Shown piece by piece: positions 1 to 7,950 of a stretch of 10,589 bases of DNA. Under the pieces are notes generated by a model. That model had not been told where the DNA came from and made no database searches. It saw only the letters and a list, made by a program, of their open reading frames with translations. Numbering within the stretch: the stretch's first letter is position 1; each line of letters opens with the position of its first letter. The DNA is from Eudoraea sp. (GTDB taxonomy: Bacteria > Bacteroidota > Bacteroidia > Flavobacteriales > Flavobacteriaceae), in contig JABDRK010000080.1 of assembly GCA_013041785.1 (NCBI GenBank), forward strand, positions 1 to 10,589, given 5' to 3'. The position numbers and the translations under genes are program-made.

Positions 1-25
1 GCCAATTCCTCTTTACCCCTTTGGC
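1..25 (-). terminator. Inverted repeat after cutC, possible terminator stem
   Basis: GCCAA at 1-5 and TTGGC at 21-25 form a 5-bp inverted repeat around a 15-nt loop, immediately after the cutC stop codon on the minus strand. Any T-tract would lie outside the left edge of the window, so a terminator role cannot be confirmed. The rest of positions 1-27 shows no coding signal. Confidence 0.25.
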
Positions 26-27
26 TA

Positions 28-750
28 TTATTTAACGCTTCGTACAACTGCACTGAGCGTTTTCAAATCGGCTCGAGGGATATGCGTTTCAGAGAGTAAT
101 CGGGTGCCCATCAGGCTGATTCCAGGGGATTGGATTAGGTTTTCATACATTGTCGTTCCTGATAAATGCATGGCGTTAAAACCCGCTTCCTTAAATTTTA
201 TTGCGTTAGCAAATCCTATGCCGGCCCCCGGCATAATAGTAGTGGTACGGGCCCTTTTGTTTAGCTCCATCAGCAGGGGCAGGCCCTCAATTGCGGTTTT
301 TGACTTTCCGGAAGTCAGCACACAGTCTGCTCCCATTTCCTGCAAGATCTGAAAAGTCGACATCGGTTCCTGTACCCAGTCGAAAGCCCGGTGAAAAGTA
401 AACGATACCCCTGCAGCCCCTGCTAAAAGTCTTTTCGTTCGCGGAACATCCAGCTGGTAATCTGTGGTAAGGGCCCCACAAACAATCCCATCGGCCCCTA
501 AAGTCTTAAAATTTGCAATATCAGCCTGTATTACCTCAAATTCAGCATCCGTATAGCTAAAATCCCCGCTCCTGGGCCGGATAAGCACATGCACCGGAAG
601 TGTAACACGTGCCTTAACCTGTTCAAACAGGCCAACAGAAGGTGTGATCCCCCCAACACCGAGTTCAGTACACAGTTCAATCCGGTCTGCACCGGCTTGC
701 TGAGCAACGACCGCCGAATCTACTGATGCAACACAAACCTCCACAATCAT
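28..750 (-). CDS. cutC: CutC family protein (putative copper homeostasis protein)
   Basis: A 240-residue cytosolic TIM-barrel protein of the CutC family, about the usual family length. Visible family motifs in order are ADRIELC (21-27), GGITPS (33-38), IRPRSGDF (57-64), FTFHRAFD (117-124), LTSGKS (145-150), the glycine-rich IMPGAGI (172-178) and a conserved His195 in AMHLSG. The start ATG gives MIVEVC, which aligns with the first barrel strand, so no longer N-terminus is expected. There is no signal peptide. CutC was named from E. coli copper-tolerance genetics, but a direct copper role is disputed and the biochemical reaction is not established. The fold and the conserved His, Arg and Asp residues would also suit an unidentified enzyme. 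It is divergent from the asparaginase gene, 43 bp away, and nothing else in the window suggests copper handling. Family assignment is secure; function is not. Confidence 0.95.
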   Translation of the reverse strand: MIVEVCVASVDSAVVAQQAGADRIELCTELGVGGITPSVGLFEQVKARVTLPVHVLIRPRSGDFSYTDAEFEVIQADIANFKTLGADGIVCGALTTDYQLDVPRTKRLLAGAAGVSFTFHRAFDWVQEPMSTFQILQEMGADCVLTSGKSKTAIEGLPLLMELNKRARTTTIMPGAGIGFANAIKFKEAGFNAMHLSGTTMYENLIQSPGISLMGTRLLSETHIPRADLKTLSAVVRSVK

Positions 751-757
751 AAATATG

Positions 758-780
758 TATCTTTAGCTATCCTAAAAGTA
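758..780. promoter_or_regulatory. Weak divergent promoter-like -7 elements between cutC and asparaginase
   Basis: TATCTTTA at 758-765 on the plus strand and TACTTTTA on the minus strand (780-773) each match the Bacteroidota -7 consensus TANNTTTG except at the last base. They sit about 28 nt before the asparaginase ATG and about 22 nt before the cutC ATG. Neither has a clear TTG at the -33 position. The 43-bp gap between divergent genes must hold both promoters unless they lie inside the coding sequences, so these are the best candidates but weak. Confidence 0.25.
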
Positions 781-793
781 ATCACCTCCTGAG

Positions 794-1786
794 ATGAAAA
801 GAAGAAAATTCCTGAAAAACTCCGGACTGGGTGCAGCCGGACTCATGTCGGTTCCCCTGGTAAAGGGTTGTGCAAATGAATCCGAATCCAAAAAAGAGCA
901 AAAAGATAGTCCGCCCGTTCGTCCAATCGTCATTGCCACCTGGGATGTGCCGAATGCTACAGCAAAAGCCTGGGAGGTACTGGAAAAAGGAGGAAGCGCT
1001 CTCGATGCGGTAGAACAGGGAGTGCGCATGGAAGAAGCTGACATCAGCAATCAAAGCGTAGGGAAAGGTGGCCGACCAGACCGTGAAGGTAATGTTACCC
1101 TGGATGCCTGTATCATGGACCAGCTGGGAAATTGTGGCTCCGTGGTATACTTACAAAATATTGCACATCCCGTTTCTGTTGCCAGGAAGGTCATGGAGGA
1201 GACGCCTCATGTGATGCTGGCAGGAAAGGGAGCAGAAAAATTTGCAGTTGACAATGGGTTTAACAGGGAGAACCTGTTGACGGAAAAATCAAGAAAGGAA
1301 TGGGAAGACTGGAAAAAAACATCCAAATATCAGCCTGTAATCAATATTGAAAACCACGATACCATTGGGATGCTGGCAATTGATGCGCAGGGGAACCTGT
1401 CCGGTGCCTGCACCACCAGCGGCATGGCTTATAAAATGGCAGGGCGAGTAGGAGATTCTCCGATAATCGGAGCTGGTTTGTTTGTGGACAATGAAATAGG
1501 TGGTGCCACAGCTACCGGAATGGGAGAAGAGGTGGTACGTACGGTAGGGAGCTTTCTTATCGTGGAACTGATGCGGCAGGGTAAATCTCCCCAGGAGGCT
1601 TGCGAAGAAGGAGTGCGAAGAATCATTGAAAAGAACAAAGGGAAGCTCGATTTCCAAATCGGGTTTATCGCCGTTAACAAAAATGGGGAGACCGGTGGTT
1701 ACTGCATACAACCGGGGTTCACGTACCGGACCTACTCATCCGAAGGACATCAAAATACCCCATCGGCCAGCCATATTCCCAGCTGA
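794..1786 (+). CDS. Glycosylasparaginase (N4-(beta-N-acetylglucosaminyl)-L-asparaginase), Tat-exported
   Basis: A 330-residue Ntn hydrolase that should cleave the GlcNAc-Asn bond left after glycoprotein breakdown, giving aspartate and an aminoglycan. The N-terminus has a twin-arginine motif (KRRKFLK, 2-8), a hydrophobic stretch and Gly25-Cys26, so it is probably exported folded and may be lipidated at Cys26, although Lys at -2 is unusual in a lipobox. The precursor should self-cleave between Asp189 and Thr190 (NHDTIG), making Thr190 the N-terminal nucleophile of the beta chain. By remembered alignment with the flavobacterial enzyme, Thr208, Arg218, Asp221, Thr241 and Gly242 match the active-site set (T170, R180, D183, T203, G204), and Trp50 matches its substrate-pocket Trp. 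An in-frame TAA at 779-781 makes ATG 794 the only plausible start. The last 10 or so residues (after EGHQ) do not resemble the family. polA follows 56 bp downstream. Confidence 0.93.
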   Translation: MKRRKFLKNSGLGAAGLMSVPLVKGCANESESKKEQKDSPPVRPIVIATWDVPNATAKAWEVLEKGGSALDAVEQGVRMEEADISNQSVGKGGRPDREGNVTLDACIMDQLGNCGSVVYLQNIAHPVSVARKVMEETPHVMLAGKGAEKFAVDNGFNRENLLTEKSRKEWEDWKKTSKYQPVINIENHDTIGMLAIDAQGNLSGACTTSGMAYKMAGRVGDSPIIGAGLFVDNEIGGATATGMGEEVVRTVGSFLIVELMRQGKSPQEACEEGVRRIIEKNKGKLDFQIGFIAVNKNGETGGYCIQPGFTYRTYSSEGHQNTPSASHIPS

Positions 1787-1812
1787 AATTTTCGTTTCGA
1801 AGCTTATCTTCG

Positions 1813-1820
1813 TAGCTTTG
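1813..1820 (+). promoter_or_regulatory. Probable polA promoter, -7 element
   Basis: TAGCTTTG is an exact match to the Bacteroidota sigma-A -7 consensus TANNTTTG. It ends 22 nt before the polA ATG, which would leave a short leader of roughly 15-18 nt. No exact TTG occurs at the -33 spacing; only TTTCG sequences at 1789-1793 and 1795-1799 lie in the right zone. It follows the asparaginase stop codon, so polA is probably transcribed independently. A small hairpin, CGAAG/CTTCG (1798-1802 with 1808-1812), overlaps the upstream side but has no T-tract and is not a convincing terminator. Confidence 0.5.
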
Positions 1821-1842
1821 AGAACGTCCAAGCAAACCCGAT

Positions 1843-4671
1843 ATGTCTGACAAGAAAAGACTCTTCCTACTAGACGCCTATGCCCTTATTTTTCGCGGGT
1901 ATTACGCCCTGATCAAAAACCCGAGAATTAACTCCAAAGGCATGGACACCTCTGCCATCATGGGGTTCGTAAACTCTCTTTTTGATGTGATAAGAAGGGA
2001 AAAACCAGACCACCTCGCTGTTTGCTTTGATAAAGATGGCAGCGCAGAGCGGACCGAGCTATTTGCCGACTATAAAGCCAACCGTGACGAGACCCCGGAT
2101 GCCATTCGGGTAGCCGTACCCATCATTCAGGAAATTCTTAAGGCCATGCATATTCCGGTGGTGGAAGTTTCTGGCCTGGAAGCAGATGATATCATTGGAA
2201 CCCTTGCGAAGCAGGCAGAAAAGCAAGATTACCGGGTTTATATGGTTACGCCCGATAAAGATTTTGGCCAGCTGGTATCGGAAAACATATTTATGTACCG
2301 TCCGGCACGAATGGGTAATGGGATTGAAATCTGGGGGATACCTGAGATACAGCAACGCTTTGGCGTTGAACGGCCGGAACAGGTAATCGACTACCTGGGA
2401 ATGATGGGCGACGCCAGCGACAATATCCCGGGGCTTCCCGGAGTTGGGGATAAAACGGCTAAAAAGTTTATCGCCCAATTCGGCTCCCTGGAAGAACTAC
2501 TTGCCAATACAGACCAGCTGAAAGGGAAAATGAAGGAAAAAGTAGAGGAAAATGCCGAATTAGGACGGCTCTCCAAAAAGCTGGCTACCATATGCGTGAC
2601 CTGTGAGGTAACTTTCGATGAAAAGGACTACGAACTGTCCCAACCTGACAGTGAGAAAGTGCAAACTATTTTTGAGGAGCTGGAATTTCGGAGACTCAGG
2701 GAACAGTTCCTGAAAATCTTTTTTGCGCCAAAGGAAGAAGCTGCTGAAGCAAAAAGCGAACCGGTTGTTGCAAAAGCTGGGCCTGTGGCCGGCGGCGGGC
2801 AGTTTTCACTTTTCGGAAACGAAAATGCCGAAAATGAGGGAAAAATCATCTCCGGGAGGAGGACTATTGCAGATACCCCTCATGTTTATCAACTGGTAAA
2901 CACCGGGATGAGCAGGAAACTATTCCTCAAAAACCTTATGAATCAAAAAGCGGTTTGCTTCGATACGGAAACAACGGCAATCAATCCACTTACTGCAGAA
3001 TTGGTTGGAATTGCATTCTCCTGGGAGGCAGGAAAAGGATTTTACCTTCCCTTTCCGGAAGAGCGGGAGGAAACCCTGGCCCTTCTCGAGGAATTGAGAC
3101 CATTTTTTGAATCGGAAGACATAGATAAAATTGGTCAAAACCTAAAATACGACATCAAGGTTTTGCAGAATTACAACATGGAAGTCAAAGGCAATCTCTT
3201 TGATACCATGCTGGCCCATTACCTTATCAATCCAGACATGCGGCACAACATGGATGTGCTCTCCGAAACCTACCTTAATTATACGCCGGTATCCATCACG
3301 GAATTAATTGGGAAAAAAGGAAAAAACCAACTGAGCATGCGGGAAGTACCGATGGACCAACAAACAGAATATGCTGTGGAAGATGCCGATATCACCTACC
3401 AGCTGGCCCAACACTTTGCCCCGGAACTGGAAGCAGCAAACACCCGTAAACTGTTTGAAGAAATAGAAATTCCCTTGCTCCGGGTACTCGCTGATATGGA
3501 GCTGGAAGGGATCAACCTGGATATCGACTTTCTCAAATCGCTTTCAACTGCACTTGAGAGCGACATCAAATCCCTGGAAGTTAAAATTTACCAGGAAGCC
3601 GGGGAAGAATTTAACATCGCCTCCCCAAAGCAACTCGGGGAGATCCTGTTCAATAAACTCAAGTTGGTAGACAAACCCAAGAAGACACGAACCGGGCAGT
3701 ATTCCACGGCTGAGGATGTACTGTCTTACCTCGCCAAGGATCATCAGATCATCCGGGATGTGCTGGAATATCGGGGTTTGGCAAAATTAAAAAGCACCTA
3801 TGTTGATGCGCTGCCAGAACAGGTAGAACCCAAGACTGGTCGGGTGCATACGGATTATATGCAAACCGTCGCCGCAACGGGCAGGTTGAGCAGCAACAAT
3901 CCCAATCTGCAAAACATTCCCATTCGCACAGAAAGGGGCAGACAGGTCCGGAAGGCCTTTATTCCCAGGAATGCGGACTATATTTTGCTTGCAGCAGATT
4001 ACTCGCAGATTGAATTGCGGATAATAGCAGCACTTAGTGAGGAAACCACTATGATTGAAGCTTTTAAAAATGGGGAAGACATACATGCCTCAACAGCGTC
4101 TAAAGTTTTTAATGTTCCCATTGAGGAAGTGACGCGGGAACAAAGGGGAAATGCCAAAACCGTGAATTTTGGAATTATTTATGGGGTGTCTGCCTTTGGT
4201 TTGAGTAATCAAACCGACCTTTCACGCACTGAAGCACGGGAACTTATCGATACCTATTACAAAACCTATCCCAAACTCAGGGATTATATTCAGGAACAAA
4301 TCGACTTTGCCAGGGAAAATGGCTATGTGCAAACCGTTTTAGGTCGCAGACGTTACCTGAAGGATATCAATGGCAGTAATGCCGTAGTGCGGGGGGCTGC
4401 TGAGCGGAATGCGGTCAATGCCCCTATTCAGGGGAGTGCTGCAGATATAATAAAGATCGCCATGATCCGAATACACCAAGAGTTAGCTGAGGGGAACTAT
4501 AAAACCAAGATGCTCTTGCAGGTGCATGATGAACTGGTCTTTGATGTATATAAACCGGAGCTTGAAGCAGTGAAAAAAATGATCCGGTCAGAAATGGAAA
4601 ACGCCTTTGATTTAGCTGTGCCCCTGGTGGTTGACCTAGGCCAGGGAAGCAACTGGCTTGAAGCCCACTAA
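1843..4671 (+). CDS. polA: DNA polymerase I
   Basis: A 942-residue, full-length bacterial DNA polymerase I for Okazaki primer removal, gap filling and excision repair. The 5'-nuclease domain (about 1-290) shows Asp11, CFDKD (61-65), GLEADD (111-116), Asp138/Asp140 and the helix-hairpin-helix stretch around 190-206 (GDASDN, GLPGVGDKTA). A variable linker rich in Ala, Glu and Gly spans about 295-335. The 3'-5' exonuclease domain (about 345-530) keeps the catalytic set: Asp374 and Glu376 (FDTET), Asp437 (NLKYD), Tyr510 and Asp514 (YAVEDAD), so proofreading should be active, unlike in Taq or Bacillus enzymes. The polymerase domain (about 540-942) has motif A Asp719 (ADYSQIELR), O-helix Lys772, Phe776 and Tyr780, and motif C His895-Asp896-Glu897. 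Phe776 at the E. coli F762 position predicts discrimination against dideoxynucleotides. No frameshift or missing motif is seen. Confidence 0.98.
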   Translation: MSDKKRLFLLDAYALIFRGYYALIKNPRINSKGMDTSAIMGFVNSLFDVIRREKPDHLAVCFDKDGSAERTELFADYKANRDETPDAIRVAVPIIQEILKAMHIPVVEVSGLEADDIIGTLAKQAEKQDYRVYMVTPDKDFGQLVSENIFMYRPARMGNGIEIWGIPEIQQRFGVERPEQVIDYLGMMGDASDNIPGLPGVGDKTAKKFIAQFGSLEELLANTDQLKGKMKEKVEENAELGRLSKKLATICVTCEVTFDEKDYELSQPDSEKVQTIFEELEFRRLREQFLKIFFAPKEEAAEAKSEPVVAKAGPVAGGGQFSLFGNENAENEGKIISGRRTIADTPHVYQLVNTGMSRKLFLKNLMNQKAVCFDTETTAINPLTAELVGIAFSWEAGKGFYLPFPEEREETLALLEELRPFFESEDIDKIGQNLKYDIKVLQNYNMEVKGNLFDTMLAHYLINPDMRHNMDVLSETYLNYTPVSITELIGKKGKNQLSMREVPMDQQTEYAVEDADITYQLAQHFAPELEAANTRKLFEEIEIPLLRVLADMELEGINLDIDFLKSLSTALESDIKSLEVKIYQEAGEEFNIASPKQLGEILFNKLKLVDKPKKTRTGQYSTAEDVLSYLAKDHQIIRDVLEYRGLAKLKSTYVDALPEQVEPKTGRVHTDYMQTVAATGRLSSNNPNLQNIPIRTERGRQVRKAFIPRNADYILLAADYSQIELRIIAALSEETTMIEAFKNGEDIHASTASKVFNVPIEEVTREQRGNAKTVNFGIIYGVSAFGLSNQTDLSRTEARELIDTYYKTYPKLRDYIQEQIDFARENGYVQTVLGRRRYLKDINGSNAVVRGAAERNAVNAPIQGSAADIIKIAMIRIHQELAEGNYKTKMLLQVHDELVFDVYKPELEAVKKMIRSEMENAFDLAVPLVVDLGQGSNWLEAH

Positions 4672-4715
4672 AAAAACAAAACCCTGCAGGAGTGCTGAAG
4701 GGTTAGTGTTTCGTT
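4671..4715. terminator. Convergent, probably bidirectional terminator of polA and the lipoprotein gene
   Basis: AACCCT (4680-4685) and AGGGTT (4699-4704) form a 6-bp stem with a possible inner GCA/TGC pairing. Read on the minus strand the stem is followed at once by TTTGTTTTTT (4680-4671), a strong intrinsic terminator for the lipoprotein gene. On the plus strand the tail is the weaker AGTGTTTCGTTT, which could serve polA. The minus-strand T-tract overlaps the last base of the polA stop codon. Confidence 0.6.
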
Positions 4716-4726
4716 TAATATATTCA

Positions 4727-5224
4727 TTAGCGTTTGGTAAACACCAGTTTTCCGCCAGTGTCAAAATTGTCGACACCAAAATCCACGGCATTTACGGTCA
4801 TAGTATTTCCTGAAATCTGTACGGTTACCGTTACCGTTTCCAGGCTATCATCAATATAATTGAGCGTTTCCCCATCAAAAGTGTAGGTGCTTGTATCTGT
4901 ATCTGATTGTTCGGGACAAGGAATATCCAATCCTGTTCCTCCTTGATTAACATTGATTTCAAGGTAATTACCGGAGTTTTCAGTAACCACACTTAAATCC
5001 TCATTAAAGGTAATGGTGATAATATAGCATTGTTGATCCGTCAAGAAATCCAGGATTTCTTTACCAAATTCCTCGTCCGTGGTAGCATTGTTTTCATCGA
5101 TCTGAAGGGCCGTAAGATCCCAGGTTCCTAAAATATCATTGGCATCGGCACCTTTTTCATCGTCCGATGAACAAGAAAGAAGGAGACTGGCCGTCATTAT
5201 CACAAAGCATATTTTACGCAGCAT
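4727..5224 (-). CDS. Lipocalin-like lipoprotein of unknown role
   Basis: A 165-residue secreted lipoprotein. A short basic N-terminus (MLRK) and hydrophobic core lead to the lipobox LLSC with Cys18. The next residues, SSDDE (19-23), fit the Bacteroidota lipoprotein export signal of acidic residues just after the lipidated Cys, so surface exposure on the outer membrane is plausible. The rest is acidic, threonine-rich and predicted mostly beta-strand, beginning with GTWDLTAL (33-40), the opening signature of the lipocalin-like domains common in Bacteroidota lipoproteins. A strand then reads TITFNEDLSVV, and the protein ends in GGKLVFTKR. Cys66 and Cys103 are the only other cysteines of the mature protein and could form a disulfide. 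No ligand or partner is known. It lies 74 bp downstream of the barrel gene on the same strand but behind a terminator-like hairpin, so it may be a separate unit. No Shine-Dalgarno sequence precedes the ATG. Confidence 0.85.
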   Translation of the reverse strand: MLRKICFVIMTASLLLSCSSDDEKGADANDILGTWDLTALQIDENNATTDEEFGKEILDFLTDQQCYIITITFNEDLSVVTENSGNYLEINVNQGGTGLDIPCPEQSDTDTSTYTFDGETLNYIDDSLETVTVTVQISGNTMTVNAVDFGVDNFDTGGKLVFTKR

Positions 5225-5254
5225 TTTGGTCTTATTTAAGGGTTAAGTAAGGAG

Positions 5255-5298
5255 AAAACGAAAAATAAGCAGCAATAGTATGTACTTCTGAAGCCGCT
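5255..5298 (-). terminator. Probable intrinsic terminator of the outer-membrane barrel gene
   Basis: On the minus strand, directly after the stop codon, AGCGGC (5298-5293) can pair with GCTGCT (5273-5268) through five Watson-Crick pairs and one G-U pair. An inner AGTA/TACT helix lies inside the loop. TATTTTTCGTTTTC follows as a U-rich tail. Position and order fit termination between the barrel gene and the lipoprotein gene; the large loop lowers confidence. Confidence 0.45.
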
Positions 5299-7950
5299 TT
5301 ACAAGATAAATCGATACGTAAACTTTAATAGGAAGATGTTTTGCGGTTTTATACTACCGAAAATATTATCTCCCAAACTACTGAAAAGTGGGTCTGTAGG
5401 GTCAGCAGATTGAGATATGTCCTGTGACCAGACCAGAAACAACTCAGAACCAGGAATATACTCCCATCTCAGTACAAGGTTAGACCTGAACTGAACAAAT
5501 GAAAAATCAGGATCCTCAAAGTTGAAATCCACAATCCCATCGCCATCTTCATCAACTTCATAAGTGTCGTTCTGAAATGTCAGTTGGGAATTGTCATACA
5601 GGGTAATACGATCTTCAAAGGTTTTTGCCTGCGGATTTGTAACATGCTTGAAGTTGGAGTACCTGCCTCTGGAAATAAAGGGCTGACCCCAGTACTGAAT
5701 GGTCAGGTTTGGATTGATCGTATAATTAAATCTCAAAGACATACTGAGTGTTCGCTGTTCTATTTCACCGTTCAAATACCGAATTCCGTCTGTGGTGTCT
5801 ATGTTGTCAATATACTGGAGCTTGTCATTATTAATACTATAGGAAGGAAATGCTGAAACACGAAGGGCATTAATAGGCTGATAGGACACCCCAAATCGAA
5901 GATTATAACGGTTATATGAATTGTCCAACGCCTTACTGCCATTCTGGAAGATATTGAAACGAACTTTCTTCCTGTTGTCGGTGTTGATCCCATTCCAGAA
6001 ACTTATAGACGGCGATAGCCTTAATCTGGGTCCACCCCGAAGTGCAAAATTCGAGTATCGAATGGGCATGTAATTTAAGCCAATGTTGGTGAACCAATTG
6101 TTTTTCCAGTTTTGCCAGCTATTTGTATTGAACTGCAAGCCATTGTGGTTGCCCCCAAAGTCCCAATAGCTCCAATGGTTATAGTTGATTCCGACCCGTC
6201 TGAAGGTATTATCGGGTTTCAGCGTCTGATACCCAATCCAGGTATAATGTCTTAGGTCGTCTGCCTGCCGTTGAAATCCAATGTCATTGAGTTCAAGCTC
6301 AGGGGATCTCCAGGTGCCCCCGGTTTCGAATTTCCAATAACCATCTCCAACCTTTCCAAGCTGAATATTGCCTCCGGTACCTGTAAGTGATTTTTTAGAT
6401 GGATCTACTTCCAGGTAGTCTGCATCTACCCTTTGAAATAAATGTGCAATGGACTCCTGTGTGTTCTGAATAGCAGCTTCACTGCCCTTAACATGGCTCC
6501 ACACGATATTTCCAGCAACATACCAGTCACGGTTATTCCACTGATGTTTGAAGTCAAAGCCCCCGGTGTAAGCCGACCTGTGCAAAAAATCAAGCTCTTC
6601 GGTTAAGGCATCACGATTAGTAGCTGTAAACATGCTACCTATATAAGTATCCCCTTTATTGTAGTCCTTCTGAATCCTGCCGACAAAGTAATTGGTCAAT
6701 GGTTCAACCACCTCACGTCTGCGCTGGCTATTGTTGTCAACAGTTGCATATTTTCGGGCGGTTACACTTTCCAAAACCCCTATGGAAAGTCCGTCCTTGG
6801 TTTTCCCGCTGAATTTAGCGGCCCCAAGAATAGCGGTGTTTTCAGGCTGGTCTACAAATTCTCCATCAACAGTGTCCGGGAATCCCTGCGGGTTACGGCC
6901 AATACGGCGCGAATAGAAAACATTGTCCGAGCTAAAGGTATTCCCAGCTTGGGACTGGGATAGGTTGAAATTAAATATGTTTTTGTTTTCAATAAAAAAG
7001 GGGCGTTGCTCCCTGAAGAAAATCTGGAAGCCATCGAGCGCAATGGCAGAAGGGTCGGCTTCAACCTGCCCAAAATCAGGATTAATGGTCAAGTCCAGGG
7101 TCAGGTCGTTGGTGATACCAATTTTAGCATCAAGCCCAACCGTTAACGCGCTTTCATTTCCATCCTTAAATGGATTGCCCTCCTCTGCTTCATATGTTTC
7201 CAGTTTGGCCACAGTATAGGGCTGTATCTCCAATTGTTTTTGAGGTTCAAGATCCACCAGGCCATGAAGTTCTCCAAATTCACTAACCCATCCCGGAGTA
7301 TCTATGGGTTTTCGCTGCCACAAGGAACGTTCTTCCTCCCTGAAAAACCGGCGTGTAGCTTGTAGACCCCAGACCTGATTGTTAGATTTACTAAACTTTA
7401 ACTGACTAAGTGGAATCCGCATTTCAGCTGTCCAGCCTTCAGCGTCTATCCTGGTTTTTGTATACCAAATTGGATTCCAGCTGTCATCCCAATTATTCCC
7501 ATTGTTTGATACAAATTCATCGGCTTTTACCCCTGCAGCAGTGACTGTAAATGAAAAAGAGGTGCGTTTATCAAAATAACTGTCAATATTAATTTCCACC
7601 CAGTCCCCGGAAAAACCATCACGACGTGATAAACGGCGTTCTATTTTATCAGGTTCAGGATCATAACACCTGAAGGCAACATAAAGATTTTCGGAATCGT
7701 AAAGTATCTTGAATTTAGTCTCAACACTTGGAGCCGTATTTTCATCCGGTTGAAATTCTATAAAATCACCTCCCCATCCTACCAGATTCCAGCTATCGTC
7801 ATTTAAACTACCATCAATTACAGGTGGTGAGGCCTGCTCCAGGCTTTTCGTTGTATAGCTCTTTTTAGGGACTACCGTTAGGGAATCTTGGGCCGATACC
7901 GCTCCGAACAAGAGAAAGAAGACATAAAAGGCTAGTTGCTTGGATTTCAT
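5299..7950 (-). CDS. CBM9-like domain plus DUF5916 outer-membrane beta-barrel protein
   Basis: An 883-residue envelope protein. Residues 1-20 are a signal peptide, with likely cleavage at VSA-QD. The N-terminal part (about 35-240) is a carbohydrate-binding-family-9-like domain: PPVIDGSLNDDSW, then ILYDSENLYVAFRCYDPEP, GDWVEINIDSYFD and GWTAEMRIPLSQLKFS. The remainder (about 250-883) is rich in aromatic residues and alternating strands typical of an outer-membrane barrel, starting with DLTINPDFGQVEADPS and REQRPFFIENKNIF, and ending in FLLKFTYRFIL with the aromatic-hydrophobic terminus expected of barrels. This architecture is common in Bacteroidota and annotated as DUF5916; its substrate is unknown. 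The sugar-binding name rests on fold similarity only, since no SusC/SusD pair or glycoside hydrolase lies nearby. Residues 800-808 (DEDGDGIVD) form a calcium-loop-like motif between barrel strands. Only the lipoprotein gene follows on the same strand. Confidence 0.9.
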   Translation of the reverse strand: MKSKQLAFYVFFLLFGAVSAQDSLTVVPKKSYTTKSLEQASPPVIDGSLNDDSWNLVGWGGDFIEFQPDENTAPSVETKFKILYDSENLYVAFRCYDPEPDKIERRLSRRDGFSGDWVEINIDSYFDKRTSFSFTVTAAGVKADEFVSNNGNNWDDSWNPIWYTKTRIDAEGWTAEMRIPLSQLKFSKSNNQVWGLQATRRFFREEERSLWQRKPIDTPGWVSEFGELHGLVDLEPQKQLEIQPYTVAKLETYEAEEGNPFKDGNESALTVGLDAKIGITNDLTLDLTINPDFGQVEADPSAIALDGFQIFFREQRPFFIENKNIFNFNLSQSQAGNTFSSDNVFYSRRIGRNPQGFPDTVDGEFVDQPENTAILGAAKFSGKTKDGLSIGVLESVTARKYATVDNNSQRRREVVEPLTNYFVGRIQKDYNKGDTYIGSMFTATNRDALTEELDFLHRSAYTGGFDFKHQWNNRDWYVAGNIVWSHVKGSEAAIQNTQESIAHLFQRVDADYLEVDPSKKSLTGTGGNIQLGKVGDGYWKFETGGTWRSPELELNDIGFQRQADDLRHYTWIGYQTLKPDNTFRRVGINYNHWSYWDFGGNHNGLQFNTNSWQNWKNNWFTNIGLNYMPIRYSNFALRGGPRLRLSPSISFWNGINTDNRKKVRFNIFQNGSKALDNSYNRYNLRFGVSYQPINALRVSAFPSYSINNDKLQYIDNIDTTDGIRYLNGEIEQRTLSMSLRFNYTINPNLTIQYWGQPFISRGRYSNFKHVTNPQAKTFEDRITLYDNSQLTFQNDTYEVDEDGDGIVDFNFEDPDFSFVQFRSNLVLRWEYIPGSELFLVWSQDISQSADPTDPLFSSLGDNIFGSIKPQNIFLLKFTYRFIL

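Noticed and set aside
1289..1711. A 140-codon minus-strand open frame inside the asparaginase gene
   Set aside because: It lies opposite a well-conserved enzyme, has no family signature and no promoter; the plus-strand protein explains the sequence.
1798..1812. CGAAG/CTTCG hairpin as a terminator between asparaginase and polA
   Set aside because: The stem is only 5 bp, no U-rich tail follows, and it overlaps the likely polA promoter zone.
5299..7950. Assigning the barrel protein as a SusC/TonB-dependent glycan transporter
   Set aside because: There is no TonB box or plug-domain signature and no SusD partner; the N-terminus is CBM9-like and the arrangement fits DUF5916.
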